64,000 nucleotides of DNA from Diaporthe sp. PMI_573 (GCA_021399435.1 JAJTUP010000121.1:78072-142071), one strand, 5' to 3'. Counted from the stretch's first letter, positions 42,764 to 54,490 are shown. Numbers and translations are program-made. Notes: generated by a model not told the origin, from the letters alone.

Positions 42764-43893
42764 TAGGACAGCTAAACTTCAATTCGATACTTTGACCCCT
42801 TTGATAGATCCTGTCTATTCTTCCTCAAGCCAGTCGAGCCAACCAGAGCCTATAAAGGAAAGATATAACTATGAAACTGGAAAGTGAGAATAAAACAATC
42901 TCCAAAGTAACCCAAGCTGTTGGTGACCACGTGCCATCTCGAGCAGTGTATATGTTCAGCATAGTAGTACAGTAATAATGCCGCTTATACAGTTCAAAAT
43001 GCCAGGGCTATAAATAGACGTGTGTTAATACTTAGTACTTCTCAGGATTGGATTTAACTTGCCAGAATAAATGAGTAAACAGCCACATGTAATTCAATCT
43101 GAATTTGAACCACAGCATAGCCAGCCCGGCGACGCCCGCAGCATAACATATGCCCGCAAGCGGTATCAGAGGAATATTCACAACTGTGCTCGCGATCCGT
43201 GAGTCACCTATGACCTGTGGCTGCTCTTTCAGCGAGGTAAAGGTGCCTGGGAGAATAAAGAACCCGGCAAGTACAGTCCATTGTGCGGCTGCAGCTGCCA
43301 GGTTGCACCAGATAGGAGCCGAGCTCGACTCGATAATCATGCGTTGACGTGTTTGCGACATTGAAAATACTGGGTTCGAATATCCCCGTTCGGAAAAGAC
43401 TTGCGTTCTTGGAACGCCGGTGTTTTTATCTTCTTGCCTCTGTGCCTGTCCTCAATCCCGGGCACCACCTGCAATTAAGGCAGCATGGGAAACAAGAGCC
43501 CGGACCGGTCTTGACCAAAAGCCTAGAACGGGGATTAGAGGAGCTAGAGAATGCTTAGGCCAGTCAACCTAATATAGATCAGCCCTAACTCCGGGTTCCT
43601 GGTGGCTCCGACGCCGTCCCAACCCCGGGACTCGGGCACCCTGGTCGGAAAGTGGGCCCCGGCGCTAGACTTTAGTTCAGGTACTCTAAAAATTGCTTCT
43701 CGCGCACGGTAAAACTCCTTGTAAACCAGGACTGACAAGCTCCCGTTCTCTAATTGATCGATTATGATCTTTGTCGTACTCATCAACATTCGCCAGTACA
43801 GCAGATGAATAAGGAGCTATCCCTCGAGATGGATGACACTGACGACCGATCATTGGAAGGGCTTCACTCTGCTCAGGATGCATGTGGCACACA
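42764..43893. repeat. Long inverted duplication, arm A (arm B at 60012-61137)
   Basis: The sequence is repeated in reverse orientation about 16 kb away. Inside roughly 43020-43810 the two arms are essentially identical, including a 109-residue ORF and a 69-codon antisense shadow ORF with the same translation. Toward both ends similarity falls (many substitutions and small indels around 42764-42990 and after 43830), then stops. Arm A holds the 109-aa gene on the minus strand and the start of a MADS-like ORF on the plus strand. Confidence 0.85.
43032..43361 (-). CDS. Small two-TM membrane protein, 109 aa (copy A)
   Basis: ATG at 43361, single exon. Hydrophobic segments lie at about residues 20-42 (AAAAAQWTVLAGFFILPGTF) and 60-84, followed by a basic/aromatic C-terminus (FKFRLNYMWLF). 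It resembles the N-terminal part of a fungal multi-TM family in which LAGFxxLPGTFTSL is conserved, but longer members continue after the NYMW segment. This version stops soon after, so it may be truncated. The protein is 100 percent identical to copy B at 60540-60869. It is transcribed away from the MADS-like ORF, with about 440 bp between the start codons. Confidence 0.6.
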   Translation of the reverse strand: MSQTRQRMIIESSSAPIWCNLAAAAAQWTVLAGFFILPGTFTSLKEQPQVIGDSRIASTVVNIPLIPLAGICYAAGVAGLAMLWFKFRLNYMWLFTHLFWQVKSNPEKY

Positions 43894-44134
43894 AATGGCC
43901 ATATCACAAATTGACTGGAGGAGGAGACAAATCAGAAAGAGGGATAGGAGTGGTGAGAATTTTAAAAAAAGGTGGCGCACCCTTGTTAAAACATTAAGCA
44001 AGCTTCACTACGATTACGGCACCGAGTTCCACGTCTCGCTAAGCAGGAAGGGCCAAGGCTACGTGTGCCGGTCTAGGAAGGGCATCTTACCGTTGATGGC
44101 AGATGAAACTGTACAATTTCCCCTCCCATATTAA
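43805..44134 (+). CDS. Small MADS-like protein, about 109 aa
   Basis: The ATG at 43805 is used (the frame is open from a TTG at 43754). The central part, WRRRQIRKR, then KKRWRTLVKTLSKLHYDYG and FHVSLSRKGQGYVCRSR, has the basic helix followed by a hydrophobic strand seen in small fungal MADS/SRF-like proteins (KR-rich DNA-binding helix, then a VxLxRKGRxYxY-type strand). It would be a nuclear DNA-binding protein. The call is tentative: the canonical MADS signature is incomplete. The first 30 residues lie inside the inverted duplication; in arm B the same start is followed by unrelated codons. Confidence 0.4.
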   Translation: MNKELSLEMDDTDDRSLEGLHSAQDACGTQMAISQIDWRRRQIRKRDRSGENFKKRWRTLVKTLSKLHYDYGTEFHVSLSRKGQGYVCRSRKGILPLMADETVQFPLPY

Positions 44135-45314
44135 TGTCCTCGCTGTGCACTCTAATAATTACTAGGGCGTGTACTTCCCTCCGCAAGTTTTAGTCACTGT
44201 AACGGAAGGAGTTGAGGTGGGATGCAGCGACCAGAGATGAGTACAACTTGAAAGGAGACCTTCAGATCATGCGGTCATTTAGGAGGCCTGTTAATGGACG
44301 GGTGGAGTGGTGTGTGGCAGGAGCTGCAGTAGGAGTATGAAATGTACGAGAGCTTGTGGCTGGAGTCGGAGAGACGTCTTGCCAATATTGGAAGCCGCGT
44401 TATAGTCAGAAAGAGGCGGCTACAGTGAGTACGGTGCATAGAAGGTCGCCTAATACAACACAGGCTCTGCGGCTGACTCGAACTCCGACAGCGGAGGCAG
44501 CAGAAGTGAGCGGACGATCATTTGGTATCTACCGGGCACGGTATATCGTAGAATATGAGGCAGGCTGTGCTTGACAGCTCGTCGTAGTTATGAGATGGGA
44601 CGACGAAACGGTCAGGCACGGAATGTTCCTCAATGAAAATAGTTGTCTCGGTATTGGTTATTCAGGTTCATTGTTGTAATACGAGGTACCGGACTAAAAG
44701 GACCCGCCTAGACGCCTTTGCTGAGGAATACCGACTTTTGTGCCGTTGCTGGGTCGGGTGCTGTATAGCAGGAAGGGAGGATAAACAAGTTCATAGTAGA
44801 GATGAAAAAGGATAGATCATGACCAGATAAACCCCGCTCAGCCAGGCGCCTATAAACTCTAGTATCTTAAGAACCCATACCCAGGCTCTTTTGTCAGCCG
44901 TAGGTGATGAGTAGAGATACTCTACCAGTGGTACGGTCGCAGATTTACCGGTCGCAGGCCATCATGGAACGTGAGCAAGAAATACGCGGCATCTGCCGCG
45001 AGCTGTCATCCATGACCTAACTCTTCTGTGAGAAGATCGATTCTCAGAAAAACTATGTCGGTGATGGTAAGGTGAGCATGAAAGAACCGGGGGCAGCACG
45101 ATCAAAGAGAACAGAAAAGATGAGTCCAGAGATCCCACCGCCCCCCCCCCCCACCACACCAAGCTTTTCTCTTTCAGGGATAAGAGCAGCCTCGGCTCCA
45201 GATGTCTCAGCTGTCAATATAATGAGGTAAAATAAGGCAGGCAAGATGGTACAAGTCAGCCAAACCAGTCCCAGCCAAGCCCCGTTGACAATGCTGTGCA
45301 TCCACATCCTCGTC
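44135..45314. other. No recognisable gene
   Basis: Several 60-90-codon ORFs without domains. A run of eleven C residues occurs at about 45141-45151. The region probably holds the 3' flank of the MADS-like ORF. Confidence 0.5.
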
Positions 45315-45762
45315 AGCATGGTATACTTCTACACGACTTATGAAGTATTGGCGATGCTTTGGGATGCTGCAATGCTATGAAAAAGTCGTAGTGCTCTTAG
45401 ATCAATATGCGGTGGAGCGCAACAAGAGCATAATACTGCTCCCTATCAAGGCTGGGATTCGAGATCTGGGCGGAGTCCTCTTCTGTGCATTTGAATTCGA
45501 CCACCACCAAGCCGGCATATATGCCCGTTCGCTTCGGTTACTGCTCCTGGAAAATCGGAGCGGTATCAGGCTCCTTGAGCATCGGTAGCGGATTGGTTGG
45601 TAGGTCTGCACTGTCGGCTTGAACAATCTGGACCTCTGGGGCAACGGCAATGACGCCATCGTCTTCTGGGCTGTTGCCTGTAGCTGCCTTATGCTCCGCG
45701 TTGTTCACTTCGGTGGCAAATTCTCGAAAGGAAATCACTAGGAGGGGCCTCCCAGGGTCCAA
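45315..45762 (-). pseudogene. EST1/SMG7-like DNA/RNA-binding TPR protein, relic 1
   Basis: A single minus-strand frame reads an acidic segment (EVQIVQADSADLPTN), then after a TAA, GIYAGLVVVEFKCTEED, then REQYYALVALHRILI, a second TAA, and EHYDFFIALQHPKASPIL. This is the N-terminal block of fungal proteins with an EST1-type DNA/RNA-binding domain (GIYAGLVMVE, then ALIALHRTLLHEHxDFFxASQHP). The rest of the gene is absent. It shares the same block with relic 2 at 47.6-49.2 kb, at a lower level of identity than a fresh copy would show. Non-functional. Confidence 0.6.
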
Positions 45763-47591
45763 GCTCAGAAAGGCTCATAGGCTGAGCCATGCTTGAAGCA
45801 GCTAAAGATGTCCCCTCTACACGGGCAAAATTCGGAGGGCTTTAGCAAGAACTGAAAAAAATAAAGCATTGTACTGCCTTGAATTTCTTGAGCTTGCATT
45901 CGCCCTCGTGGAATCTATACTGATTGTCATTGATGCTATGCTGCGCTATACCTAAAACTTTCCACTGCGCTGTGGGAAAAACCACTTACCCACGCACCTG
46001 CGACGGTGTACCTCTCTGAACTCTTCTAAATCGAGGTCAGGAAAATCGTCTTCGCTGCCGTTGTCATCTACTTCACACTGACTAGCGGTAGGGTAATCAC
46101 GTTGCTCGGCCTGTAATGGCAGTCCGTCGCTGCGTTTAGAGGTGCTCGAACGCTGAAGCTCCAACCGAGTTATTCATAATCGTAGTGTGAGATGGCTGGT
46201 TACTTTGTACATACGTTGATGGGTACACTTTAGGGAAAGGGGGAGGAGATACGGGGTAGAATAGGCCGCGCGATGGGGGGGGGGGCACGGCGTCTTACAT
46301 ATACCCATACATGTCGGACTGTAAGTTCTGTCAGAGCGGTCGCACTCAGGGCTGCCGTATGCAGCACGCCCAAATGTGCCGTTACCATCGGCACTGATGG
46401 GTCGTGTTGGCTTCGTCTATCATGATTGTTTTGCTTCCTCCAGACGGCGGCGTGGCCTTGCAGCCCCAGCCCGCTTCTCTTGCACATCTGGGACCATATA
46501 CAATCCTAAATCTTCTACGCGTGATGAGTTTTAATTGCTGAGAGGGCCTTGGAATGCTCATTCATACCGTGCTTGGGGATATAGCGAGATCGAGAATCCG
46601 GGAAGAGGACTCTCCTGTGGCTGGTCCAGGGGCGCCATGTAAGGTTTGACTTGAATGGGGCAAGAGGTGGAAGTCGGAGCGAGGTCTAAGCAGCTGGGCT
46701 CCTGTGGCTGAAAGAGTTCTGAAAAGGCAATTCGAGCGGACTAGGAAGAGACAAATATGTTATCTTTCTGAAGAGATCGCAGAAGGGTGGTCAGGCGTTC
46801 GGTTGAGACGCCAGGGACCCAGAGCTCGCGTTATAGGACGGGGGATGCGATTGGTTTCCGCCGGCGCAGCCGCGAATTGTCGTTGTTGGGGAAGATAGCT
46901 CTGCAATCGGGTTCTCGATAGACCTTGGTTATTTCAAACCTGGAGGGTTCTGCATGTACGCTGTGATATGATTTGAATGGGCGCGGCATGTCTGAAGTTG
47001 TGTACCGTCATTCTACATACTATGATCTCGAGGTACACAGTTGAAGTGAGCTTGGAAGTTTCCAGAGCTGCCCGTGCCAGATCAGATGCGGTTAAGTGTA
47101 CAATCGGCCACAGGACAGACCTAGCGCAAACTGAAGAGATCGACCACTCACAGTCGGGATCCTATGAACGCAAGTGTATCACGTCGTCAGTGCTTTGACG
47201 GGTTGGCATGCCGTCCGCCTGATCGCCTGGCCTGGAGCCATGGCGGCTGCATCCACAGTGGTGCCATTTTGGCGAATCATAATTCCGATCATCTGGCTGA
47301 CGATAGAGATGACCATTCGATTGGTATGTATTAATCCTGCTTTTGGAGAGATTCGCCGCAACGGCACCATAAGTTCACTCTTTTGACACATGGTCTAATC
47401 GGCTGAAGTACTGTAGTATTCATCAACAAAGCTGGATAATGCCGCTCAGATGATTTCAAGATAAGTCATGCAAATGAGTTCAAGTGGCCGCCCACACAAC
47501 CTCAACCATGTGATTTTGAGAACCGACAGCTGTTGAAACCAGCAGACCAATCCGTATATCCAACTCAACTACCAGTATCATCCTCATTGTT
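45763..47591. other. No recognisable gene
   Basis: Includes an acidic ORF at 45952-46164 (minus, NGSEDDFPDLDLEEF) of unknown family, a run of G at 46277-46285 and otherwise non-coding-looking DNA. Confidence 0.45.
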
Positions 47592-49243
47592 TCAAACCGT
47601 ACAATAGGAGACAAGACATATGATTGGGTCGATCAAAGTGAACATCGAATCCAGGGTGGTAAAACATGGGGTCTCGACAACAAGGGCCTTGGTGAAATAG
47701 AAAAGCGAAGATATGGTTTTGTCGAAATCTGCATCAAAACAACACACAGATCGGGGCCCTTCCAGAATGGCGAGGTGGTGGTAGAGGTAGCCGACCGTGG
47801 GGTTAGCGTCTAAAGCCTGAGTGTAGTCCTCCTTGCCGATGTAGCCCCAGCGCGGCCCGGCCTCCACATCCTTATTCAGACAATAACCAACTATCCAGGA
47901 GGCATTAGTCGCTCTTATCCATCTATAGCTAGCAGAAACTGCACCTTACGTACTTATATCGAGCTAGATCTCCTGTGCATTCAGCCCAGGTGGAACGAAA
48001 CTACGGAACAGTCTCCTACAGCAAAGCTAGTATATTGTAATGCCAAGATAGTTAAAGCTGACATAAATTCCTGGCTCTCGGGCTGTCGATGGCGAAGAAT
48101 CTCGAGAAACGCATATATGCCGTGCCTCCACATTCTCGTAGTCATCTCACGCTTCTTTGCAAAATTCCAGTGCTAGCGAAGCGTTTGGGATGCTGGGATA
48201 CCGCGAAAAAGTCGCAATGCTCATGCGATAATATGCGGTGAATGTCAGGCAGAGCACAATATTGCTCCGGGCCAAAGCTTGGAATCCATGTGTTTTCTGA
48301 TCGTGGGTAGTAATCGTCACCGACCTTTTTATACACCTCCCGATCTTGCAGCGGCCTGTTATCAACAACTGGTTGAGGTGGGGCCTTGCACCTGGGACAT
48401 CCGCAGTGTCTGTCATGTGGACCTTGGTAAATCTCTTCATGTTCTTTGGGTTGGGTCTCCTGCTTCGCCTTCGCGTTTCCCGCGTCTCGCAAGAGCTTGT
48501 CGACCAACTGCCCTCCGATGCCGAGAATGTGCTTTCCATCTATGAGCTTCTTGCGACGCTTTTCGCAATTTCTGCTGTCGTGAGTGCCACCGACTTTCCA
48601 TGTGCTTTGGCACGCATCTCCAGAGCTACAGTGAATCCATGCAGACATTGAGTCTCGACCGATTGGGGAGTCGTCGGCTTCCTGTCTCCTTCCTGAACCG
48701 TGATGAACCACCTGCGAAACGTGTCATGTGCCTGCATTCGGTAGCTCTGAAGTAGAGCTATTTCCCGTGAGGAATCCTCTCCAGAAACATATTGAAATCC
48801 AATGGATCGTAGATGGGGGCATTCTGGCTGTTGTCAACCTCGACGCATTTACCTTCAACCATCACCAAGCCGGCATAGATGCCTCTCCCTTCGGCTGTCA
48901 ATTGTGCCAGGGAGATCCGAATGGAAAAAGGCTGCTTGAGTAACGTTGGTGCGTTGAGTAGTACGTTGTCCTTGTCTGCTTCGACAATCTGGATCGGCGC
49001 GGTAATAACAGAATCGTTTTCTCCATTGCTGGCCGTGGCCGCCTCCCCTGCAGAGTCTCCGGCATTGACGGAATCAAATGTTTCGCTGTGAATGAAGGCT
49101 CCCTCATGCTCGAAATCTATCGCTTCGGTAGCCCTTCCATGCTCTTGGCTGTTCCCGATCTCGGTCTCGTTGGGCCGAAGAGACTCTGATGATGTGTCAT
49201 CGGACTCTATCTCGCTTGCACCTGCGGGGCGGGTTTGGTCGCT
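47592..49243 (-). pseudogene. EST1/SMG7-like DNA/RNA-binding TPR protein, relic 2
   Basis: The minus strand reads in order: an acidic N-terminus from about 49243; RGIYAGLVMVEGKCVEVDN (to about 48840); after a gap, SFGPEQYCALPDIHRILSHE and CDFFAVSQHPKR (about 48290-48180); then, in another frame, RMWRHGIYAFLEILRHRQPE (about 48130-48060); and finally YIGKEDYTQALDANPTVG, LYHHLAILEGP and SLFYFTKALVVETPCFTT (47867-47592). This is the normal order of the fungal EST1/SMG7-like family, ending in TPR-like repeats. Frameshifts, a stop at about 48766-48768 and roughly 540 bp of unrelated sequence between the first two blocks make it non-functional. Relic 1 lacks that extra segment. Confidence 0.68.
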
Positions 49244-51050
49244 AAAAATGTCAGCTCGATAATCGCCGACAAGCTATATTTGCGAAGCACTTCTCCCCTA
49301 AACAAAGTAAGATATCAATGTAGTCTCTTGCTAGGTTGACCATTTCGACAGCTGTAATAATTTCTAGGACTAAGCCGAAATGAACAACATGCGAAAGGCC
49401 AAAGAGTAGTGTAAAGCTTGCGATCAACTGATGAAATATTCGTGACGAAGCTGGCAAAAAAAGACACTGGCAGTGACCTCGCACTTTACTCAGGAAGCGT
49501 TTCTGTGATTCGCGCACCATGCTGAGCTCGGTGAAGGGGGGGGAGAGGGGGCTGGGTTATGTACGCACCTATGTACTCATGTAGTTCGCCCGCCGCACAA
49601 ATTCGAGCCGCATCGGTGTCAGGGTTTTCTGTCTTCCCCCACCCATCTTTCCTCCCCAGCTCCTTCCTTTCGCCGGGCCGGAAAAGGCAAATAGAATTGC
49701 GACCTATTGACCGGTTACACGTATATATAAGTAGAACGCTCCATTGCCTCACTGTTCACGAGCAGCGGCTCGGTGCCTCCGCAATACAAGGCAGGGACGA
49801 CTGCTAACCGCCATGGCGATGGAATTGCCCGTGTCATCGTGGCCACACCTTACTTTTCCCCTAGTCTTCCGAATACTGAGCCTTGGGACAATTATCCATC
49901 TCCGTCTCCGTCTCCGTCTCCGCCTCTGCTCTGCACGTCAATGTGGCGCTAATCAGAGTGGCCGTGCTCGACCAACAAGTTCATGCAGGGCTGGATTCAG
50001 CGGCTTGGACCGGACTGAGTGACCGTCGCCATGGTGTCCGGAGGACGTCAGCTTGCTCCCGGTGCGTTGCACACATGCCGGAAATAGTGTGTCCTAGCCG
50101 TCTTCTCATGCAAGTTGCCGCGGGTGTCAAATCGACCGGTCACATCAACACTTCAGATATGTTGGGATCGCTCGTCTGCACGTGTGGGTACAAAAGCCGC
50201 GCTTGGTGTCAACCAGGAACTCAACGCAAGGCTTTGCCGTAAGATCGCCCACGACACGTCCCCATGGCAGCCGAACCATACCAGACACCCATCAGCCGAC
50301 CTACTGTGCTCGGCTTGGCAATTGGCCACCATCAATCGGTTGCGGGGGCTCAACCACCGACAGCTCCTGGTGTTATGGAGACGTGTTGGCGGGAAGGGTG
50401 CTGCAAGCAGCCAGCGCCAGCCGCAATCCGTTTGGCAGGGCCAGGACTGTGGTGGGCCGGGGTTGAGAATTCAATTTTTCCCCAGAGTAACTTCCTGAAA
50501 CTTGTGGGTGCCGCACGAAGCACGCACCAACACCGGCCTTGGCAGATCAGTGCGGTTCCCAGCGCCGTTGTAAATATCTCCAATTTATGACTGCTTACTG
50601 GTGGCCTCTGACCTCGGCACGGCAGCCTGGAGCAGGCGTGCTTATGGTCTACAAATTTTGAGGCACAAACATGTTCTATGTATCTGGTCATGCACGAACT
50701 CTAAACTTCATCAGATCCTCCAGGGAACTACGGCATATCAGTTCCAGGGCCGACAGCAGAAGTAGCAGTACGACCTGGGAGATGCCAGGCTTCTGGTGCA
50801 GCTGGTCCATGTCTGAGACCTGTCACATTGTATGCAGGCAACCGCGCCGTGAAGATGTTGGCGGACAGGACTGATAATATCATGAGACGGCACAGATATG
50901 ATACCAGACAGGGCAATTCGACCTTAAATGAGTACCATCGAGCACGGAAGTAATCCTCCTTTGCCCCTCTCTCTCATGCTCATCCGTGTCCCTATTAAAC
51001 CTTCTCGCATCGTACTCGCTCTTCTCGTCCTCCGGTCACATCGCGAAGCC
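49244..51050. other. No recognisable gene
   Basis: Overlapping ORFs on both strands, none with a domain. A short CCGTCT tandem repeat occurs at about 49899-49920, and a polypurine run at 49530-49550. Confidence 0.45.
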
Positions 51051-51993
51051 ATGACGCAGACGGACGCCGATACGGACAGGGAGGAGACATTATTCGGCAA
51101 TAGCCATGAGCCAAGCAAGCAGAACTCCGAGGTATTCCACAACTCCTACTCTAACGCCGCGTATAATTTGGAGCATGACGGGGAGTAGCCACTTTCGTGC
51201 GAAATGATCGTGACTAACCCCTGTCCCCTGGTGCCCGGCCGACTAACGTAAACAGCAACGGCACTGGCCCAAGTCAGAGGTCAACGCTCCCAAAAGCCCT
51301 CAAGGAACACTGAAGAAGGCGCTTGCCACCAATAAGGTCGGCAAGGGATACGGCGGAGACGAGGCCAGCGCCGTCAGCGCTTCCAGTACTTCCAGCACCA
51401 GCACCACGGCGGACCTTGCCCCAGCTGGCCCCGATCCTCCAGCCACGGCAGCATCCGCCGGCGCCAGAGCAGCTGGCGCTAGCGAGTTGAGCGAGAGCTC
51501 CGGACAGGCTACGTCCAACGACCCTGGAGACCTCGTGCTCCTGGGGCAGCCATACACATTCGCTGGCTCAGCCGAGAACCTAAACCCCCGCGTTTCCAAC
51601 ACCGACACATCTGATACAACTCCAGCGTCCGAACATTTGTTTACTGAGGTCGGAGGTAGTTCCCCCCAGACCCCCGTCAACATGGCAGCCACGGCCCCCG
51701 AGCCGCCCAAGCTGGGGAGGAAGCGTATCCGCCCCCTGGATTTCTACGTCCCCATCAAGCTTGACCTTGGGCAGCCGCCGCTCCCGGAGGCACCATGCAC
51801 ACCAGCGCCTCCGCCGCATCGTCCTTCTACTAGGAAGCGTTGCCACGCGCCTCTTGTGGTGAAGACTGCGGGTGGACAACCGTTGCAGGCTGCTGCGTTG
51901 GGGGAGAGTGTCCTTGATTCACCCTGTTTCATGCGAGGAGAGCGGAGAGATGCATCGGGAGATTCGTTGGGCACCCTTTCATCGGAAGGCTAG
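51051..51993 (+). CDS. Low-complexity protein of unknown function, about 272 aa
   Basis: Proposed exons are 51051-51131 (27 codons from the ATG) and 51256-51993. They are joined by a 124-bp intron (GTATTC donor, two GACTAAC branch-point-like sites, AACAG acceptor) that keeps the frame. The protein begins acidic, has an Ala/Ser/Thr-rich middle (ASAVSASSTSSTSTT), and ends with a basic, proline-rich part (GRKRIRPLDFYVPIKLDLGQ, then RPSTRKRCHAP). It is predicted disordered. No known domain is present. The open frame and a credible intron support a real gene; a minus-strand ORF over 51300-51710 is a shadow. Confidence 0.5.
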
Positions 51994-52832
51994 GGCGAAT
52001 TAATCAGTCCATATGAAACTCATTCCGGGCACGCACTGCTGAGGTGCAGATACATGGGAGTCCATAGGCTACCCCTACTCCTGCCTGGCATTATTAGTTT
52101 TTCGTTCATTATGTGAGGCATAGAAGACAGGCAGGCAGGCTCTCAAGTCTCCATTACGTGTTAATCTCGTGCAGCCGACTCGACGTCTTCCTTCTTCCCC
52201 TAGGGATGTTCCCATAGACTTATCGAGTACTTAGGTGAAGGGGAAGTCCGAGAAGCTTATCACGGCTCGTGGTGACTCTGGTCGGTCATCGCCCCAGCCC
52301 CGGATTTTGTCGACTGAGGGTTATCAGGAACCACCTTTCCAATGTCCCCACCTGCGATATACTCTTTTTGAGATCACGGTGTCGCTCCTGGTCTGTGGGG
52401 GGCCCCATGCGCCTCGATCGCACATTATCCTGTCGTCTCCTGGGCCCGAGGGGGCAGCAAGTGGGCCGCGCGCCAAAATCGTGTCTCTAAAAGGTGGTCG
52501 GCCGGTCGGCTGGGGCCGTCACCCAACAGGGAAAGCTGCTCAAGCGGAAACCCCGCGTGTAGCTCTCAAGAGTGACCAAAGTGTGGAACCTGCCTGCTGT
52601 GGCGGCCGGCCAACCACGATCTCACAGGTTAGCGGTAGTCAGAGTGCGGCGAGATTTGATTCTAGCTCGAGGGACGTATGAAAACCTGCTCGAACGATTA
52701 ATTCGGCTGTGGCAGGCGACGTGGAATCTCTATCATGCGACATTATTCGGCTGTCGCGACGGTTGAGAGTTACTAATAAGGGTTTTTGTCTAAGATATCA
52801 TTTAACCTAGTATGCCCTTTCGACCCTCTCCA
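51994..52832. other. No recognisable gene
   Basis: An ORF at 52235-52681 has no family features. The region probably contains the downstream flank of the low-complexity gene and of the chromodomain gene. Confidence 0.45.
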
Positions 52833-53477
52833 TCATATAACCACGTCAGGGTGCTGCGCCTCGTATGCTCGTAGCGAAGGCGTCCCGAGAAAATTATTCC
52901 GCGGTTCCCACGTCGGTTTTGTGAAGTGTGCCCATTTCACGCGGACTTGCCAGCCTCTTCCTCGCTTTCTCATCCCAATAATCTCCTCAAACTCCCACTC
53001 CGCTTTGCCTCGTGTCAACGGCGGGGATCGGGCGTTGTCTGCCGTCTGCAAAAACGGAGCATTTCCGTCAGGCTGTGGGTGGCTCAACGTCCCACACCTG
53101 CAATTCGAGCAGTCTTGCTTAAAGAATAGATGAAACACGGTCGCACCGCCGTCCACTGTCGTACGCCTAACATATGCTGCCCCAGAGAGCCACTGGGCGA
53201 AATTCTCCGACAGTGCACTAACGTCCTCCGAAGGCTCAAGCACCTGGAACTGTTCGGACCCGGCGTCTCCGAGTCTGGAGTGTGTCTGCCGGTCGGCAGC
53301 TGTCGCACGGGCGGGCTCCAGGGGAGCCGCCCTGTGGCGCTTCGGTGGCCGGACAACTCGCTCGTTTCCGCTGTCCTCGAGGGATTGATAAATATCCTCC
53401 GCGCCCTGCCGACGAGGCCCTGCTCCGGGTTGAGAGCTCGCCCTGGGCCTTTTGCGGCCTCGTGAGGATGGGCCCAC
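52833..53477 (-). CDS. Chromodomain protein, about 214 aa, 5' exon not resolved
   Basis: The C-terminal 55 residues form a chromodomain: EWEFEEIIGMRKRGRG, then WQVRVKWAHFTKPTWEP and a final helix NNFLGTPSLRAYEAQHP. The aromatic cage is represented by W/F and W residues. Such domains bind methylated histone tails in the nucleus. The N-terminal part is basic and Arg/Pro-rich (RGRKRPR), typical of small fungal chromodomain proteins. The listed 5' end is a GTG; the frame stays open to about 53583 without an ATG, so the true start is in an unidentified upstream exon or the 5' end is lost. No stop disrupts the listed part. Confidence 0.65.
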   Translation of the reverse strand: MGPSSRGRKRPRASSQPGAGPRRQGAEDIYQSLEDSGNERVVRPPKRHRAAPLEPARATAADRQTHSRLGDAGSEQFQVLEPSEDVSALSENFAQWLSGAAYVRRTTVDGGATVFHLFFKQDCSNCRCGTLSHPQPDGNAPFLQTADNARSPPLTRGKAEWEFEEIIGMRKRGRGWQVRVKWAHFTKPTWEPRNNFLGTPSLRAYEAQHPDVVI

Positions 53478-53776
53478 GTCGGCACAAGGTTGCTGGATAC
53501 CATCGGCATCGGTATAACTGCCATCCGGGTCGGGAGAGTCAACGCGATCGCGGATGCCACGACGCGCCGCTTCATTCCCACGAGCTCACTCCACGCATCC
53601 GAGTCTGCATGTTCTCTTCCGCCTTGTTTACTGTTTCCTGGATGGCAGTCTACATCTCATGTTGTCTACAAAGTTAACAGGGTGTAGCTAATTAACTAAG
53701 TAGAAATGTAAGCATGTTGCGCGAAGTTGTCTTCTTCAGAGGGACGAGAGATCTCTGACTAGGATTCTATCCTACG

Positions 53777-54490
53777 ATGGATCCTCTACAACAAGATGAG
53801 CTGTCGACGTGGCTGGAGTATCTTGTGTTTAAGCACTGGTCGGAGTATTGTCGGAGAAGGGTGTCAACTCATCAGGCCCGTTACGATAAAGCTTGGGCAA
53901 GACTTGCTTCCCCTGGCGTTTTGTGGCCGTCGGAAGTCAAGACGCAGCGGGTTGAGGACAACTTTTTACAGACAACGTGCAGAAAAACGGAAGCAGAGGT
54001 CGAGGCGGAAATCAGGAGTGCAGAAGAGGTCCAGCTGCGATGTGAGCTTGCCACTGAGCATGAAAATGGATCATCTGAGGTTGTCGCGGCCTTAGTACGA
54101 CTAGTCGAGGCCAGGGCAAAGCTGGAGCGAGTCAGGGCACGACTGACTGCAATCGACGAGTTTCTCAAGGAACAAGGGAGCGCAGGGCGCATGGGTCCTA
54201 TTGGAAGATAATTGCGGATGTTCACATCAAAGAATTGCCCTGGGTCTTTCAACAGCTCCCAATGGTGCGGAAAAGCACGCGGAGACGCACACCCCGGAAC
54301 GCGAAGAGGCAAGGGCCTCTTCGTCGGAGCTCGCAGATTGCCAGTCAGCGCTTAGAAAGGACCTGCAGCTCAGGTCGCAGCACACGAGTCGACACCATCC
54401 TCACAGCAGCCGCAGCTGCCGGAGGGCGGCCAGCGAAAAAGGGAATTTGCAGTGGGTGTCTCCACCCAACCCCTGGTATCAGCGCCTGCC
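53777..54490 (+). pseudogene. Conserved fungal coiled-coil protein of unknown function, frameshifted
   Basis: From the ATG at 53777: DPLQQDELSTWLEYLVFKHW, then YDKAWARL and an extended helical region (EVEAEIRSAEEVQLRCELA, then LVEARAKLERVRARL). After residue 144 the frame closes. In a shifted frame the reading continues KELPWVFQQLP and ends in a basic tail to about 54490. I recognise this order (LTTWIEYL, long coiled coil, LEQVP-type motif) as a common fungal hypothetical family with no assigned role. The frameshift near 54205 suggests a broken gene, although an unrecognised intron is possible. Confidence 0.55.

Noticed and set aside
43366..43390. GGGTTCGAATATCCCC resembling a tRNA T-arm upstream of the small membrane protein
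   Set aside because: Loop is 9 rather than 7 bases and no other tRNA arms can be built; same sequence is copied in arm B simply as part of the duplication.
49559..50600. Cluster of overlapping 80-130-codon ORFs
   Set aside because: No domain, inconsistent starts, several frames open at once; typical of GC-rich non-coding DNA.
51300..51710. 136-codon minus-strand ORF
   Set aside because: Antisense to the Ser/Ala-rich low-complexity gene; openness comes from its codon bias.
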